64,000 nucleotides of DNA. Origin: Phoronis australis. Its lineage: Eukaryota; Phoronida; Phoronidae. The stretch spans positions 642,802 to 706,801 of the forward strand of contig NMRA01000004.1 in NCBI GenBank assembly GCA_002633005.1. Direction: 5' to 3'. Each line of letters opens with the position of its first letter. Position 1 is the stretch's first letter. The notes beneath the pieces are model-generated. The model saw nothing but the letters and a program-made list of their open reading frames with translations. It searched no databases and was not told the DNA's origin. The translations under genes were made by a program, and so were the position numbers. Positions 48,900 through 62,009 of this stretch are shown piece after piece.

Positions 48900-51800
48900 C
48901 ACGGCTTTAGAGCCTACCCGGCCCATTGCACATTGCACTTTCAATGGAAACTTATATTTATGTTCACCCATATGCCAGACTTCGTCCAAACACTAATAGT
49001 CACACCTGTAAATTACCCGTACCTTTCATAGAACACCGTGACACGTGAAATGAGATGAAAAAGTATTTAGTATTTCTTTGTTATTCTATGTACATTACCC
49101 CGACATTTGCTTTTCACGAAGCTCACAATAAAATTGACGTATGCTTTTTCAATCATCGCGTAGAACAATATTTGACAAGCGAGATCCGCTGTGTTATGTG
49201 AGCTATAAGATTTCTATAACAGCGATGCATATAGAGTTTACTCTGCAAGATTTAAATGTTAGCATTTAGCATCGCAGCATATTCTTTCTCTAATGACCCA
49301 TTAACAACAGCAATTACCTCGCTTTATAGCACACTGATGATTGATTGAAATAGAGCTTAAGGAAAAATAAATTTACATTCGATCATTCAACACGATTAGG
49401 TAACGAAAATAAACAAAAATGTGTTGGATAAATATCATAGATATGCCCAACCATTTCACCACAATGACAAAGTGTACACACGCATTTCTCTGAAATTCCA
49501 GTCTCACGAACATGTATAAAGTCTTGTTATATTTTGCCGCGCCGTGCTTTAACCGTTAGTCTTAAGGTCACGAGAATAAGTACAAGCAGTTCCATCATTG
49601 ATTGAAAACTTTCCTTGATTTCACCTCCCAGAATACAAATTGCCAAAAGACACAAANTGGGGCATTGGGTGAAACTGAGGCGATTTCTTAGATGGCCAGC
49701 GAGGTAGAAAGCAGAACCAACTATGCATTTTGGCCTATTTTTGACCGAAGACGGCTTTAAAAAAGTATGCCGCGAACCAAATTGGGACCTTCACACGATG
49801 TGTTAATGGATGAGCTTGCGAAGATGTGATATTTTGACGTTTGCACAGTCGGCCCAAAATAACGCGATCGATCATTGAGACCTATGACCACACTTTCTAA
49901 AATAAACTAGTCCAGTTTGAAAAAGGCTAAAGTTTATAGCGTACTTCGTAATTTCTCATTTCAGCAGTAAATAGAAAAAACACGAAGGTTTAAAAATGAG
50001 GCAACTGTCTTTAGCTAAACGTGTCTATTGGACGATTGTTGTGCTCAAACTCGGTGTATGTTTTGGTTATGAGGACAGCATGAAAGTTTTGACCTATCTA
50101 TCTCTGTGTAAAATCACGCGTTCTCAGCTCACACCAAAAATTAACAGTAGACAATGAATTCATAGCTTTCAATGGCAACATATGGACATGAAAAGCGCAG
50201 TTTCTCAGTTCAAAATATCAATGAAATTATGTGAAAATGGGCGTAAGAGAACCTGTTTTCCCCAATGAATAACGGGCATCAGACCGGTTCTCAAAATCCG
50301 AAATCCTTGAATGTGACTTTTCCCCAAAAATGTTCCTTAAATGACAAGTCCTTCCAGTACGACCAGTTTGTACTTTTTCACATGTAGACCCTCTCATTTA
50401 CGCGCTTGTGGAAAACGTCAGTTAAAGAAAACAAGTCAAGCGATTGTGCAAAGTTCACTTATTTTGGAATGCAAGTAATGAACATGAAAATACAACATCA
50501 CGCCTGGAGTGAGATTAAAGTACTCGACAATGCGATAACAGACATCATCTATGAAAATTGCCCCTCTTTGATTGGTAATTTGACTTGGATGCCAGATTAC
50601 ATACGAACATGGGTCACAGGTCTATTTTCATGAATTGCTAGATATTACCTGGGAGTTATAATTTCATTATAGTCCTAGATATTACCCTCATCTGCCAGTA
50701 ACACACTTCTCAAGTAAAGAAGAAGGCGACCTAATGATCACTAAAAGGGGCACATAACCATGCACTGTGTATTAATTAGCCATCTTAGCAGAAACCGCAG
50801 GGTTGTTGACGACAATCAAAACACAAGCTTACGAGTAACGACACACAGAGTAAACCACTTTAAAAGCTCGGTAAACACAGTCCGCCAATTCCCTGAAGTA
50901 GGCCCACGCTGAACAACACTGGTCGTTGTTCGAAATAACAACTTGTGCCATTCAGTGTTTGAACGAGAAATTATAAGAGGAAATATTAAAAAATGTCAAC
51001 ACTGTCTCAAATACCGATCCCTAAAAAGTTTTCATTTTCTTGAAGGATTTTGCCACTCGGGTTAGATATGCAGAGACCCTTGGTCGGAGACGCCAAAATT
51101 ACCAGGTACCTGACCAGCCGTCACCTTTACCCTCTCCACGAGACGATTCTTATTCCATTTTCGTTCTAATTCAGTTTCTGGTAGTCTGGTAGTGCAAGGA
51201 ACAAAACACTACGGAATTTTTTTTGTAGACTCCATCTTTTTGTCTCTGTCAAGCAACGTTAGTCTTTCGCATAGGTTGATTCAAGTAAAAAGGACAAGGA
51301 CATAAATCCAGGAATACATAATTTCAAGTGGAATGTACGTTTTTCACTGAAAAAAAAAACATTCCAAGCGTATCCCGCTCAACAACATATTCTAATAAAA
51401 CGTGCCCCACTGAGAATACATAGTCCAAGACAATAATGTAGAGAATGGCGTAAAATCAGATTAAGTAAATTAAGTGACTCACCAATCAGTGTAAGGGATA
51501 TTTTAAAAAATGCAATAAAATAAAAGAGTACTTATGGCAAATGGACGCCTTTCAGAACTTTCAACTAAAAATCACTACACAATTAAAAGTAAGCAGCGAT
51601 GTCTTCATTAGTTATTTATAATCCACTGTTCTTTGACGTATTCTGCTCGACCCCCCTATCCCAGGTATCCCTCCAACACCTAATGGAAAGAAATCCACAG
51701 GGTGTGGCACCTCAAGCGCCATCTATCGCTTATTTCTTATGAATGGAGAACCCTGATTAGTGTTTGAGTGGAACACCAGAAAAATCACAGAGGTATATTA

Positions 51801-54089
51801 CACAACAAAGGAGTACAGTTTGCAAATATATTTTAGCAAAATATTTCATCAATGAGAACTCCTTTGACAACATGCTCGATCCAGTATAACCAACAACCAA
51901 CAATAAACCCATGAGCAACAAATATTTGTTTCAGAACAAACATTACTACAGTTTTTGCTACATCAGCGAGTCATTTCACACTTTTTCTCAATATGGTATT
52001 TCTTCAGGTATTTCCACAAAAAACATTTGTAAAAAATTCATCTCTCTATTTCACAAAGGCTGATTATTTAGCACTAAACAATGGCAACTTTACCAAATGT
52101 TTTGTCTATTCTGTACCAACCAGCCTAGTAATAAACAAAAATTTCCCACACCCCTTAATGATATTTTTGTTCAGAAATGTGACAAAGCAAAATTTCAATA
52201 GTGCAAAATAATGAGTGTTAAATAGGTGAAGGAATACCATATATAGACCAGCCAACGGACACTAATTGGACTAGTAGAAGCCTTTATTTGAACACTCAAA
52301 TGCATACCTCAGAAACCTAGATGCTACCGCAAGTCACCACACCTTCACAGTGAACAATAATTGTATTTACATAATTTACACATATTATACATCATAAATA
52401 CGAGGTAATAATCATATAAAAACATCACTAATCATCATAATCTTACTGTTCCACCCTCATGCTAAAAGGCAAAGACATAACTGACAAGACTTGGTAAGGG
52501 CAAAGGAAAATAACCATATTTTGAACGACACAAATTACTTATCCTGGAATCCTGGACGTGACAATAATCAAAAACTTGTAAATTATGTAGAAGCTTTATA
52601 ATTAAGAGCATCTTATGAAATGAAACTCCGTGTACCAAACCTTCCATTGTCTTTACGACATCAGTCACAGCGGGTTGGGAATACTCTTCACCGATTAAGG
52701 AATAACAAAATTCTGCGACCTAATTAATGCACTATCTATCACGCCATAAGTAAGAGCATCATCAACAAAATGAAAACTTTTAGCGGTTTTGACAAATACT
52801 CAAGTACTTGCACTACCACGCATTTTTGTGGACATAATAAAACTGAAGATTTCAGAATCTCGTATGTAATCTCACTTATAAGCATGGTTATAAGTACATC
52901 GCATTCATTGGACTCTTAAAAAAAAGTGTATAAATTGTAAGCGCATGCGAGCACCGAGCCTAAAATATGGGGGGGGGGTGTCGAATTTTTGGTAACGTGG
53001 ACCTTTTATCAACAAGAACAAGGGGGGACTAAACAAAACAAAAAACGGGTTACTACGTTCCTAGCTATGAATTGTGAATTCGTGACTTTTTGTCTAGCTT
53101 TCTCGCACTTTTTGTTTCGAACCCTTTTGCCCCAGGGTGCGTGCATGAAGAGCTCCTGGAGTTGATCCCCAATTCGAGAAGAAAAATATTCCAGTTTGAT
53201 ATGGCAATTCTTCACTTATTTCATACAAAAACGTTTGCAAAAATGGTAATTTTTCCAGTTTTCAAAGGCTAACTGCAATGTTAAAGATGTAAAATTGACC
53301 AAGTGTATGTTTTATCATAATTATACAGGACAGACTACTTTAATCATTAAATAGAACTTTCGTCAAGCTATTTTTGTTGAAAAATGTGACAAACTGCATT
53401 TTCATGTGTCAGCTATATTTTGTGACCATAAGACATGATGTGACCACATAGGACTCTATAGAGATATCTTCTCCATACACACACAGTACCGGACTCGGAG
53501 ATGAAAATTCACATTACGCATACGCAACTAGCACTTTAGGGTCTAACACACCAAACGTGTTGTCGTCACATTTGCTGAAACAGGCTAGTGACCGGCAGAA
53601 ACGGATAACATAGGCCAAAAACTCGACTCTCATGTGACAGCATCCACCAGGTTTTTGATCACTCTTTGTTGGTTGGCACTTTGTTTTTGTACAATTTTTG
53701 AGATCATAATGACACCTAACTTAGTGTGACAAGGCCCTTTGAAACAAATGACACATTCTGGAAATGCCAACATTGAGTGCCGACGCTGTCAGACCTGAAA
53801 ACAGTGATCCTGGAATTATTCTATGCTATCAACCAACTTTGCTTACTTAATGGGAAAAAAGTAATTTTGTCATGATAAATTAAACAGCTGTAATAATCAT
53901 TTTCTGTACACTGAAATGGTTTCATATTACAATAAATTAATAATGCAAATGACTAATTCTGACATAAAGCAAACTGTTTTGATTAAACCTGGAACACAGG
54001 CGCTTTAACAATAGCAATGTGGAGCGTTGAAATGTGCCCACAAATGCATCGCAAATGGTGTGCTGTTAGGGTTGCTTATTTGTGACATA
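48900..54089. other. Intergenic region upstream of the large gene
   Basis: No supported gene. It contains an isolated N at 49657, a piece of the palindromic element family at 50283-50325, a G10 run at 52969-52978 and the possible transposase relic at 53.1 kb. Short open frames (for example 50406-50633 and 51993-52211) have no homology I recognise. Confidence 0.5.
53110..53195 (+). pseudogene. Possible relic of a hAT-type (ZBED/Buster) transposase
   Basis: One frame reads SNPFAPGCVHEELLELIPNS, resembling the 'NPF...EEL.EL..DS' stretch of vertebrate transposase-derived ZBED/FAM200-type proteins. The match is short, no zinc finger or catalytic residue is visible, and the frame closes quickly. 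If real, it is a decayed fragment. Confidence 0.25.
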
Positions 54090-55405
54090 AAAATGGCCAC
54101 TAGATGGTGCAAAAACATACCATCCATCTGAAAACGGGCACATGCTTATTTAATAGAAAGTTATACACCAAATTTCATAAAAATCCGTCACGAAACTTCA
54201 GAGAAACAAAGGAAAACAGAATAAAATGAAATTGCCACTAGGGGGCACAGTGTTCATTGGATTCGCCTTAAAGTCGTCATTGTTGTTAGTGTCATATAAA
54301 TACATTTACTAATTAAATTTAATACAGAACCTACAGTGGGTTTAGGAGACACAGTTATGGGCGCAAAACAAAACAAAACTACCACTAGGAGGCGTCATAG
54401 TAGTCAAAGTCGTCATCATTAACCGTCCTCTTCACACTGAGAACATCTACGCCAATTCAAAACCATCCTTAGAATGATTTGACTAAAAAACAGCCAAAAT
54501 AGCCACTAGGTGGTGCAAAATACATTGATTCCATTTGAAAACGGGAGGATAGCATCATCTCACCAATAGATACCCCTATTCAAAATTTCATGAAAATCTG
54601 TTGAGGATCTTTTAAGATACAGAGGTAAACGTAAAACTAAAATTACCACCAGGGGCATACCAGAAGTCACATCCATCCCAAAATGATCATCGTCCGTTGT
54701 CAACATCATATAAACACATTTCTTAAATTTAGTAAAAATCCTGCAAACGGTGTAGGAGATATAGCCATGGGTGCAAAAAAGAAACTGCCACTAGGAGGTG
54801 CCAAAGTAGTCAAAGTCATCAGAAAATCATTGTCAGCCGTCCACTTCATAGTAACAATATATATGCCAATTTTCACAATTTTCCTGAAACCGGTTTGGTT
54901 GACAGAGGGGTGGATGCCAAAAAACAGACACGAAAACATTAAAAATGGCCACTAGGTGGTGCAAACCAGGTCGAATCCATCTGAAAACGGAGATAGTGTC
55001 ACCTCACTAACAGAAGCCTGTACGCTAAATTTTATGAAATTACGTTGAGGACCTTTGAAGATACAGAGGTAAACATAAAAAATAAAATTGACACTAGGTG
55101 GCACACCAGTCGTCAGAACTGTCCGAAAGTCATCGTTGTCCATTGCCAACATCATATAGATGCACTTACCAAATTTAGTAAAGATGCTGCAAACAGTTTA
55201 GGAGATACAGCCACAGGCGCAAAAAACAAAACTGCCACTAGGAGGCGCCAGTGGTCAAGTCGTCGGAAAATCATAGTCAACCATCCTCTTCATAGTAAGA
55301 ACATACATGCCAATTTTTACAATCATGCTTAGAGCGGTTTGGTTGATAAAGGGGTGGACGTCAAAAAACAGACTCGAAAACAGTAAATATGGCCACTAAC
55401 CGCCC
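54090..55405. repeat. Satellite of about 445-bp units with CCACTAGGNGGC cores
   Basis: Landmark cores GCCACTAGRTGGTGC at 54096, 54502 and 54948, and a truncated one at 55392, give spacings of 406, 446 and 444 bp, so about three units. Each unit also holds two more cores (near 54230, 54377; 54640, 54785; 55088, 55231). The block lies between the large gene's promoter and the 3' end of the RagC/D gene. Short frames crossing it are not convincing genes. Confidence 0.85.
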
Positions 55406-56017
55406 GGACAGAGATGACGGCATAATGCGTTCACATATGTGGACGCATAAAAATGTTTGTTCAGTCATCTACACCAAATTACAACGCAACTCTAGTTATA
55501 TTTTTCGTTCATAAAATGAAATCAATATGTCTTTGATTTTGGTATTGTTTTAAAATTCACACAGTTGAGTGCCTAATCAAAGTTTGTATTTGATGCACTG
55601 CACCACTAAAGCTACAAATTCGAGACTGAACTCGAATCGTTTTGTTTGAACTTTAGTTTGTGGCCAGTATTACTTACTCACTGGTGTAAACCATAACTTG
55701 GTAAAGTATAAAACCAAAGACATATTTACCAAGACTTTATGATTAAAAGAATATCAAAACTAAATTGAGTTAAACGTCCAGGCACAAGATCTTTAGCCTC
55801 AAAGTTCTGACACAAACTTGGCTCATGAACCTTTCGAGATCCACAAATGACATGTCACTTCACACAAACTGGTTATTATGACATTCATAAAATCCCTCTG
55901 ACTTTAACCCGCAACATGCGATGATCCGAAAGACTTTTAACGTCAAATCTAACCAAGGGTAATTCTGACGTTTGACAATTGCACCACTGTCAATGTCCAC
56001 CATTAAAACTCTGGAAT
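55406..56017. other. Downstream flank of the RagC/D gene
   Basis: Between the satellite and the RagC/D stop codon, AT-rich with no gene. It should contain the 3' UTR; I did not find an unambiguous AATAAA on the minus strand here. Confidence 0.45.
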
Positions 56018-59000
56018 TTACACCACCTCATCTTTTCTTTTAACTACGCCGTTGACTTGATGGGGTGCTTCAGCCACATGGCTTTGAGGTGGATTGCTGT
56101 TACGCACCTCGAATACCTCTTGTATGGCATTCCGGAAGCAGTGGAAATTGTAGTCTATGATACCTGCAGGAAAACAATGAAAACATGGATATGAACCCCC
56201 ACAAAGTGATTTCCTGAAACTGCTTGCAAACACCATGTTTCTGTCAATCAAATATATCTGACAAACTATCAATCAATTACTTGATTGTGCCTCCAGTAAT
56301 CACTGTTTGACAACATGTTAATTATGAGTAGCAGAGATCTTGTTATTTTGTGACACATTTAGGAAACTATCCATAGAACCAACCATCAGTCCTGGGGCAT
56401 TAACAAGGAACCCCACAACATACAAGGAAGCAACCAATCACACTAAACTAGGAAAGTTCATTCAGCCACGATTCAAGGAATTTAATAGTTTTATGACAGT
56501 CCCTCATGCGCAAAGGCAGATGACTATCCTCAGAGTTCGTATCAGTTTTTCAGAATTCATAAATTTAAGGAAAAAGATTGTCATCTTCTTGACAGTGTTC
56601 CATGAGGCAAAGGAACATCTACAAGATGAATGGTCATTAAAAACTTCCATCGAAATAAAATCAGTCTTGTGACAATGTGCTAGTGTATTTGAATGTACCA
56701 TGCAAAAAACAGTTTTTGGTGATACTTACAACTACTTTTAACGATTTTTGACAGAACCAAAAATAGATAAGGTCAAGACAGTGTGGAGAACAGACTTTTC
56801 TATGGACAAAAAACATTATGCATGAACATCCCAGAGTAGATATTTATGATAGATGATTCTCTCTCGTAACCTGGAGACAGTAAATGAATGAGTTTTGACT
56901 CCTGTGAAAAAATTATTTCCCGCAATCCTCAATTTGCAAATATCCTACCTTGTTTTTCAAAACTATCTTCTCGTAGAATGCAGACCAGAGCCAGAAATTT
57001 GTTGACCTCGCGCAGGTAGAGAATGGTCTGATTGTTCATCTTGATGACTGACGAAGACTTGACATCGAATGCACCCACCTCTGTCTCTTCATGGAGTCTG
57101 CAACCATTACCCTGATTGTCATTATTGTTGGTAAACTTGTCATTATTGTTGGTAAACTAGCAGTATTCTTATTATTACATCAAATTGATAAAGCGCTTAC
57201 TACCAAGCACTGAGCAGTAAAATAAAAAATAACTGACAATTCAAACTATGGATCACTGAAAATGTACGTGATATTAAAAAAAACAGACTTTAGAAAATGA
57301 GGCAGAGAAAGCATTTCTTCAACTGCAGACCAACTGTACAGGATGTCTCTCCAGTGTTGTAAGTAAACTTTTGAATGCTTTATTTTTTGTATTTCTAGAA
57401 GTTGCTAAACGCCCCCTTAAATGCCAGACGTCACTGTGTGCAAACACCTATTCATAGATACAATGATATAATGACATCAATCACGTCACAGCACAGTTCA
57501 GATTAATTATTAAATATTTATTAATACTTGACATCATATAGTGCAAACGACCTACCCATAGATACAAGACACGTCAATAACAACATCAATCATGTCACAG
57601 CACAGTTCATATGTCTGCATGTCAACAGGGGAGCTGTCTGTAGCTATGTAGATCTTACTGACAACGTCAAATAGGAAACCCTTTTCTATTCCAGAATTCT
57701 GAAATACATCAACAAATGCGGCAAACAATAAAGAAACTATTGGATGATCGTAGCAAACAAAATCGTTAAGTTGTTGGAACACCATGTACAGCCATCATTG
57801 AAAACTTGTTTTGGGATAAAACTGTTTGCTATGGTCTTTTGAGATGATTTCTAAGTGATCCTATAATACATGATAAAAAGAAACAATGACCAAAAAAATG
57901 ATCTTTAGTTTTAGTGGGATGATTTACCAAATTTTTTGTTGTCAAAATCTTTTAAGACAAATAGCTCACAGTAGTTGACGTGATTCTCAAATTCAATTGA
58001 CCAGAATATTTCACTTGAGGTTAAGACTGGTCTGAGCATTTTGTCATTCACCTATCTTTTCTAATGTGATTTCCATCTTTGTGTTTTTCAATGAGGAACA
58101 CATTTCATCATATATAGATCATAACAAGTTTGTATCTCACATTTACAATCACAACTGAACAATGACCAAAACAGAATAGGCTGGTGTTTTAGTTTTATTA
58201 AACTACAGGAATTTCAGTGCATAATTGCAAAGGGAAAACTAGTTAAAAACCATGTGCAAACTTTGCCTAGGATGCCAGGAAAAATATGGCAGAAACCAAA
58301 GACCGTACAATAGAATTCAATTTGGTGAAAAATGAACAGGATGTTTTAGAGATGAATGTCTACTCACCTGAATAAAAATATTTAGTAGGTTCTCAAGAGC
58401 AGGCAGCTGTGGTATTAATTTCTGAACGACTTTACTGAAGGCTTCAAATATCGAATGATCGTATATACTGGTCAGGTAGAAACTGCGAATTAAAGAACAT
58501 GAGAAAAAAATGTATGACAACAGTCACATTCATCATCAACAACGTCACATGAATCACTACTGCTTCACATTTTCAAAGTGCGCCTAAGCATATGAGATAT
58601 CAACGAGAAACCGTTTTCTGAAAATAAGTTTTCATGCTCTTTAACGAACACAGAAGGCCATAATGAAATACAATCCAAACCTTGTCAATGTTGACACAGG
58701 TGAGAAGTTACAAAACATCGTAACATACCTGAGGTGCAGTGAGTCTAGACCCACGTCTGTCAAATCGTCGTTCGCCCTCTGGTGGATATCACGCTGAGTC
58801 TCGATTTTGTGGTCGTCAGACAGGCCATCAACTTTGTGGATGAAAACTTCGAATTTGATTTTTGGATTAACTTTAAAAGCTCGGGACACTGTCATGTGTA
58901 ATTTTTCTAAGGCTTCCATATAGTCATCCTACAACAGAAAAAATGAAATGACTTTTAAGAAATTTCCATGTTTTTTGGCAGAGGTATACAGCATGAGTAA

Positions 59001-61832
59001 AATTATTAGTGCACGCTTATCTTTCCTCCATTAGAATTGCTTCATTGATACTTTTTTAGTGATTGGAGAACAAAAGGAGACTCCATTGGGTACAAGAACA
59101 TTTGATCCATATAAATTGACTTAGTGACTATTATAAAACACAGTGACAATGCAACTGATACAGCTGGTTTTGTTCACATAATTTATAACTTCCTGAACTA
59201 CGTTTCGAAAGGCAAACTTTCATATAAATTACAGCAAGCTTAGAAATTCAGCAAGAAAGCAAACAATGCCATTTTTAAGAGACACGTTTGTAAAAGATCT
59301 CCAACCAAAATACACAAAGGTCTAGGTAAGTTTGCAGACAGTTTAGAGTACTGTTATTTATTAACAACAGGATTGGATGTCAGATGACTGACCTGAGCAT
59401 CAATAACAAATATTAAGGCATCACAACCGCCGAAGATCATTTCTGAGTCAAACGTGGGATCGAAGAAATCTATCTGTCCCGGAAAATCCCACACTTGAAA
59501 CTGTACAAAAGAACTGTTGGATATATCTGAAAAGGGCAAAAAATAAATAAAATAGTGAATGCTGATATTTAAGAAAAAATAACAAAATAGTTCCAATAAT
59601 GACAACTTAAAGCTACATTGAACAAAAGTTTAGAAGCGATCTAATTGTTTTTTAAAGCATTGGTAAAATGCCAATTTAATTCTGAACTCATCACAAGACA
59701 GTTGAGGAAAATACAATTGTTGTACAATTAATGTGCTTGGTTTGCTGCTCTATTTGTGTGCATATTTCCAAGACTGAATTTAATAGTAACAATCAAATCC
59801 CCAAAATTCAGTAATGTAAGGCAATCATTTCCTTTCTCTTTTACAGTTCTTGCACCAAGCAGCCTGCAACCAAGTAAGTGGAGCAACAACAATAAAGGAG
59901 TAGAAAGTTTAGCAACACACTCAGTGTTACAACATGCAATAATTGAAATGAAATAGCAACCAAGACTCCAGGATTACTTACCGTCCTTTACAATTTTGTT
60001 TGTGCTCTCTAGGAATAGAGTCTCATTCGGTGACATTTTATGGAACACCACTTTCTGAATTGAAGATTTACCACTCCTGGAGAAAACAGAACAACACACT
60101 TAGGATGTCAAAATTCCCAAGATAAATTAATGTTTACAGTGTTTTAAAACCAGAGGACACAATGCTTAAAAATACGATGAACCCACTAATGAAACATTTT
60201 ACTCACAACAAGTGCCAAGGTTGCAACAATTGCTTTCAAAGCACTCACCAAGCTCAAACCTTTGTCACGGTATTGCAGTTCTTTTATTGCACTTTGTTTA
60301 GTTGTGTGTGAGTGTTATTAACAACACACTGTCAGTAGCTCATATAAATTTCTGAAAACTGAGCCTACTCCAAATTTAGATAATACAGCATTCAAATGAG
60401 GAGGAGTTTATATGAGGAGACAAGTAAGAGATCTGATCAGATTGTAGATCAGATGCTTAAAATGAATGTTCACAAAGGCATCCTGTCAGCTGTCTTAAGA
60501 GCAATTAGCATATTACATTAACATGCAAAATGGTAATATACTGACCAATAATGCGCATTGCGCAACCACCACTGGAAGGCAGAGTCTAACAACAAATCAT
60601 GTCATTGGAATGTTGGCGTCTTGAGGGGATCAGATTTTTATCTGCTCTCTGCTCAGACAACATATGAACAGTTAACTCTCTCTCTCTCTCTACTTATAGT
60701 CCCAACAGAAGTGAGCATCAGACACTACAAATCTTTCCAGCAGAAATTTGCGCAGATAACAGTACGTAAATTTACTTTTGTACATCTTACACACTTATGG
60801 TTGACTGCATGACCATTGAAGCATGACCTCATATCTTACCGCCTTAGTCCCATCAGTAATATTCTTGGTTTGTCTGGTGCAGGTGAGCCTGCGATTTCTC
60901 TGTCATTATCATCGGGTCCATAACCAAAGTCTCTTGGAAAGGAGCCCACGACACCATAGCTATCATCTTCGTCAAACGACTGCAAGGGAGGAAAGAGAAA
61001 TGTAAGTCAGTGACAACTAACAAGTCCTTTATTTAGTACTAAGTCACAAGACAGTGGTATCCGTTCATTGTTTTGGCACAAGATGAACCATCCATGATGC
61101 TCAACTAAAATGATTACAGTATAAAGAAGCGGCTACAACTTTGTGACAAGGGAGTTTCCAATGTATGACACAATTTAAAGATGGGCGAAACATAGGGGTT
61201 CATACAGGATTTCAAAAATAAGGTCTTCAGAATGGGTTTTCTAATTCCTCAGGCAGAACATGACCAATGACATGTAAGTGCGTTTTTAAGACCCCAAGTC
61301 AAATTGTTGTATAATGTGGTAAGTTACTGACTAAAGAAATAGGTCTGCATAAAAGTAATGTCATATCTTACATCACATCTTGTTTATTCTGAGCAGACAA
61401 ATGAGCTCATAAAGAGCTGTTGTTAGCAAGGTAGACACCAGTGCTTACTTGCTTACTGTATTTGGGCATCCAAATGTTGAACAGGGCGTTCAAATGCTGA
61501 ACAGGGCGTTCAAACGTTATACCTAGGGTGTCTAAATTTGAGCCATGGTGTCCACTTGAACACACGATCGATGAAGACCTGGTCGAACACACCCTCAGAC
61601 TGGAAACCAGCCATTTTCCAATCTTTTTACAAAAACTAAGTGCTTTAGATTATTACAGCTGGTTAATATATCTGTCATCACTCTCTCTCATCCCTCTGGT
61701 GATTAAGTAATTATGATAAAAAACTTGATGGGAATATTTGTATCCACAACAAACATTTGACTTGCAAGTGTGGAAGACACTTCTGTCATGCAGACCCATA
61801 TCTCTTACCTTACGAGCAGAGAAGCGGAACAT
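56018..61832 (-). CDS. RRAGC: Ras-related GTP-binding protein C/D (RagC/RagD), nine exons
   Basis: Small GTPase that pairs with RagA/B and, when amino acids are present, recruits mTORC1 to lysosomes through the Ragulator scaffold. Exons are 61809-61832, 60840-60979, 59982-60076, 59393-59526, 58729-58928, 58368-58482, 57556-57698, 56949-57097 and 56018-56163. All phases agree (1,146 nt, 381 residues; vertebrate RagC and RagD are about 400). Visible motifs are the P-loop GLRRSGKSS (residues 52-60), switch II region WDFPGQ (99-104), IDAQDDY (128-134), the G4 motif HKVDG (162-166) and the signature [20 protein letters not shown]. The C-terminal half is the roadblock-type dimerisation domain ([33 protein letters not shown]). 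Invertebrates usually have a single RagC/D gene, so C versus D is not assigned. The first exon, only eight codons (MFRFSARK), is the least certain part. Confidence 0.95.
60675..60691. repeat. TC microsatellite
   Basis: Short (TC)n run in the second intron of the RagC/D gene. Confidence 0.85.
61471..61510. repeat. Two copies of a 20-bp unit
   Basis: CAAATGYTGAACAGGGCGTT twice in tandem, with a decayed third, in the first intron of the RagC/D gene. Confidence 0.75.
61809..61832 (-). CDS. RRAGC: Short first coding exon of the RagC/D gene
   Basis: ATG plus seven codons (MFRFSARK) ending at a strong donor AAG|GTAAGA, in phase 0 with the next exon at 60979. The N terminus of Rag proteins is variable, so the residues themselves give no support. 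The splice site, the phase and the CCAAT box about 170 nt upstream do. A different upstream first exon remains possible. Confidence 0.55.
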
Positions 61833-61882
61833 ACTTGAGCTGAAGGCCAACTGTTCAACACTGAATACCTAAAGTGCTCAGG

Positions 61883-61940
61883 AGTCACAGCAGGTTTCCT
61901 CGCTGTGTTACAGTCACAGCAGGTTTCCTCACTGTGTTAC
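61883..61940. repeat. Two tandem copies of a 29-bp unit just upstream of the RagC/D start
   Basis: The unit beginning AGTCACAGCAGG is present twice in direct tandem with one mismatch, 50-110 nt 5' of the proposed start codon, so it falls in the likely 5' UTR or core promoter. Confidence 0.7.
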
Positions 61941-61999
61941 ATAACATGAAGAAACACTAACAGAGAACTGCACCACAGGTGGCAGGGAGAATGCATAGA

Positions 62000-62004
62000 C
62001 CAAT
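62000..62004 (+). promoter_or_regulatory. CCAAT box, probable RagC/D promoter element
   Basis: CCAATCAA on the plus strand, about 168 nt upstream of the minus-strand RagC/D ATG. NF-Y sites work in either orientation. No TATA box is evident at the usual spacing. Confidence 0.35.
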
Positions 62005-62009
62005 CAAAG

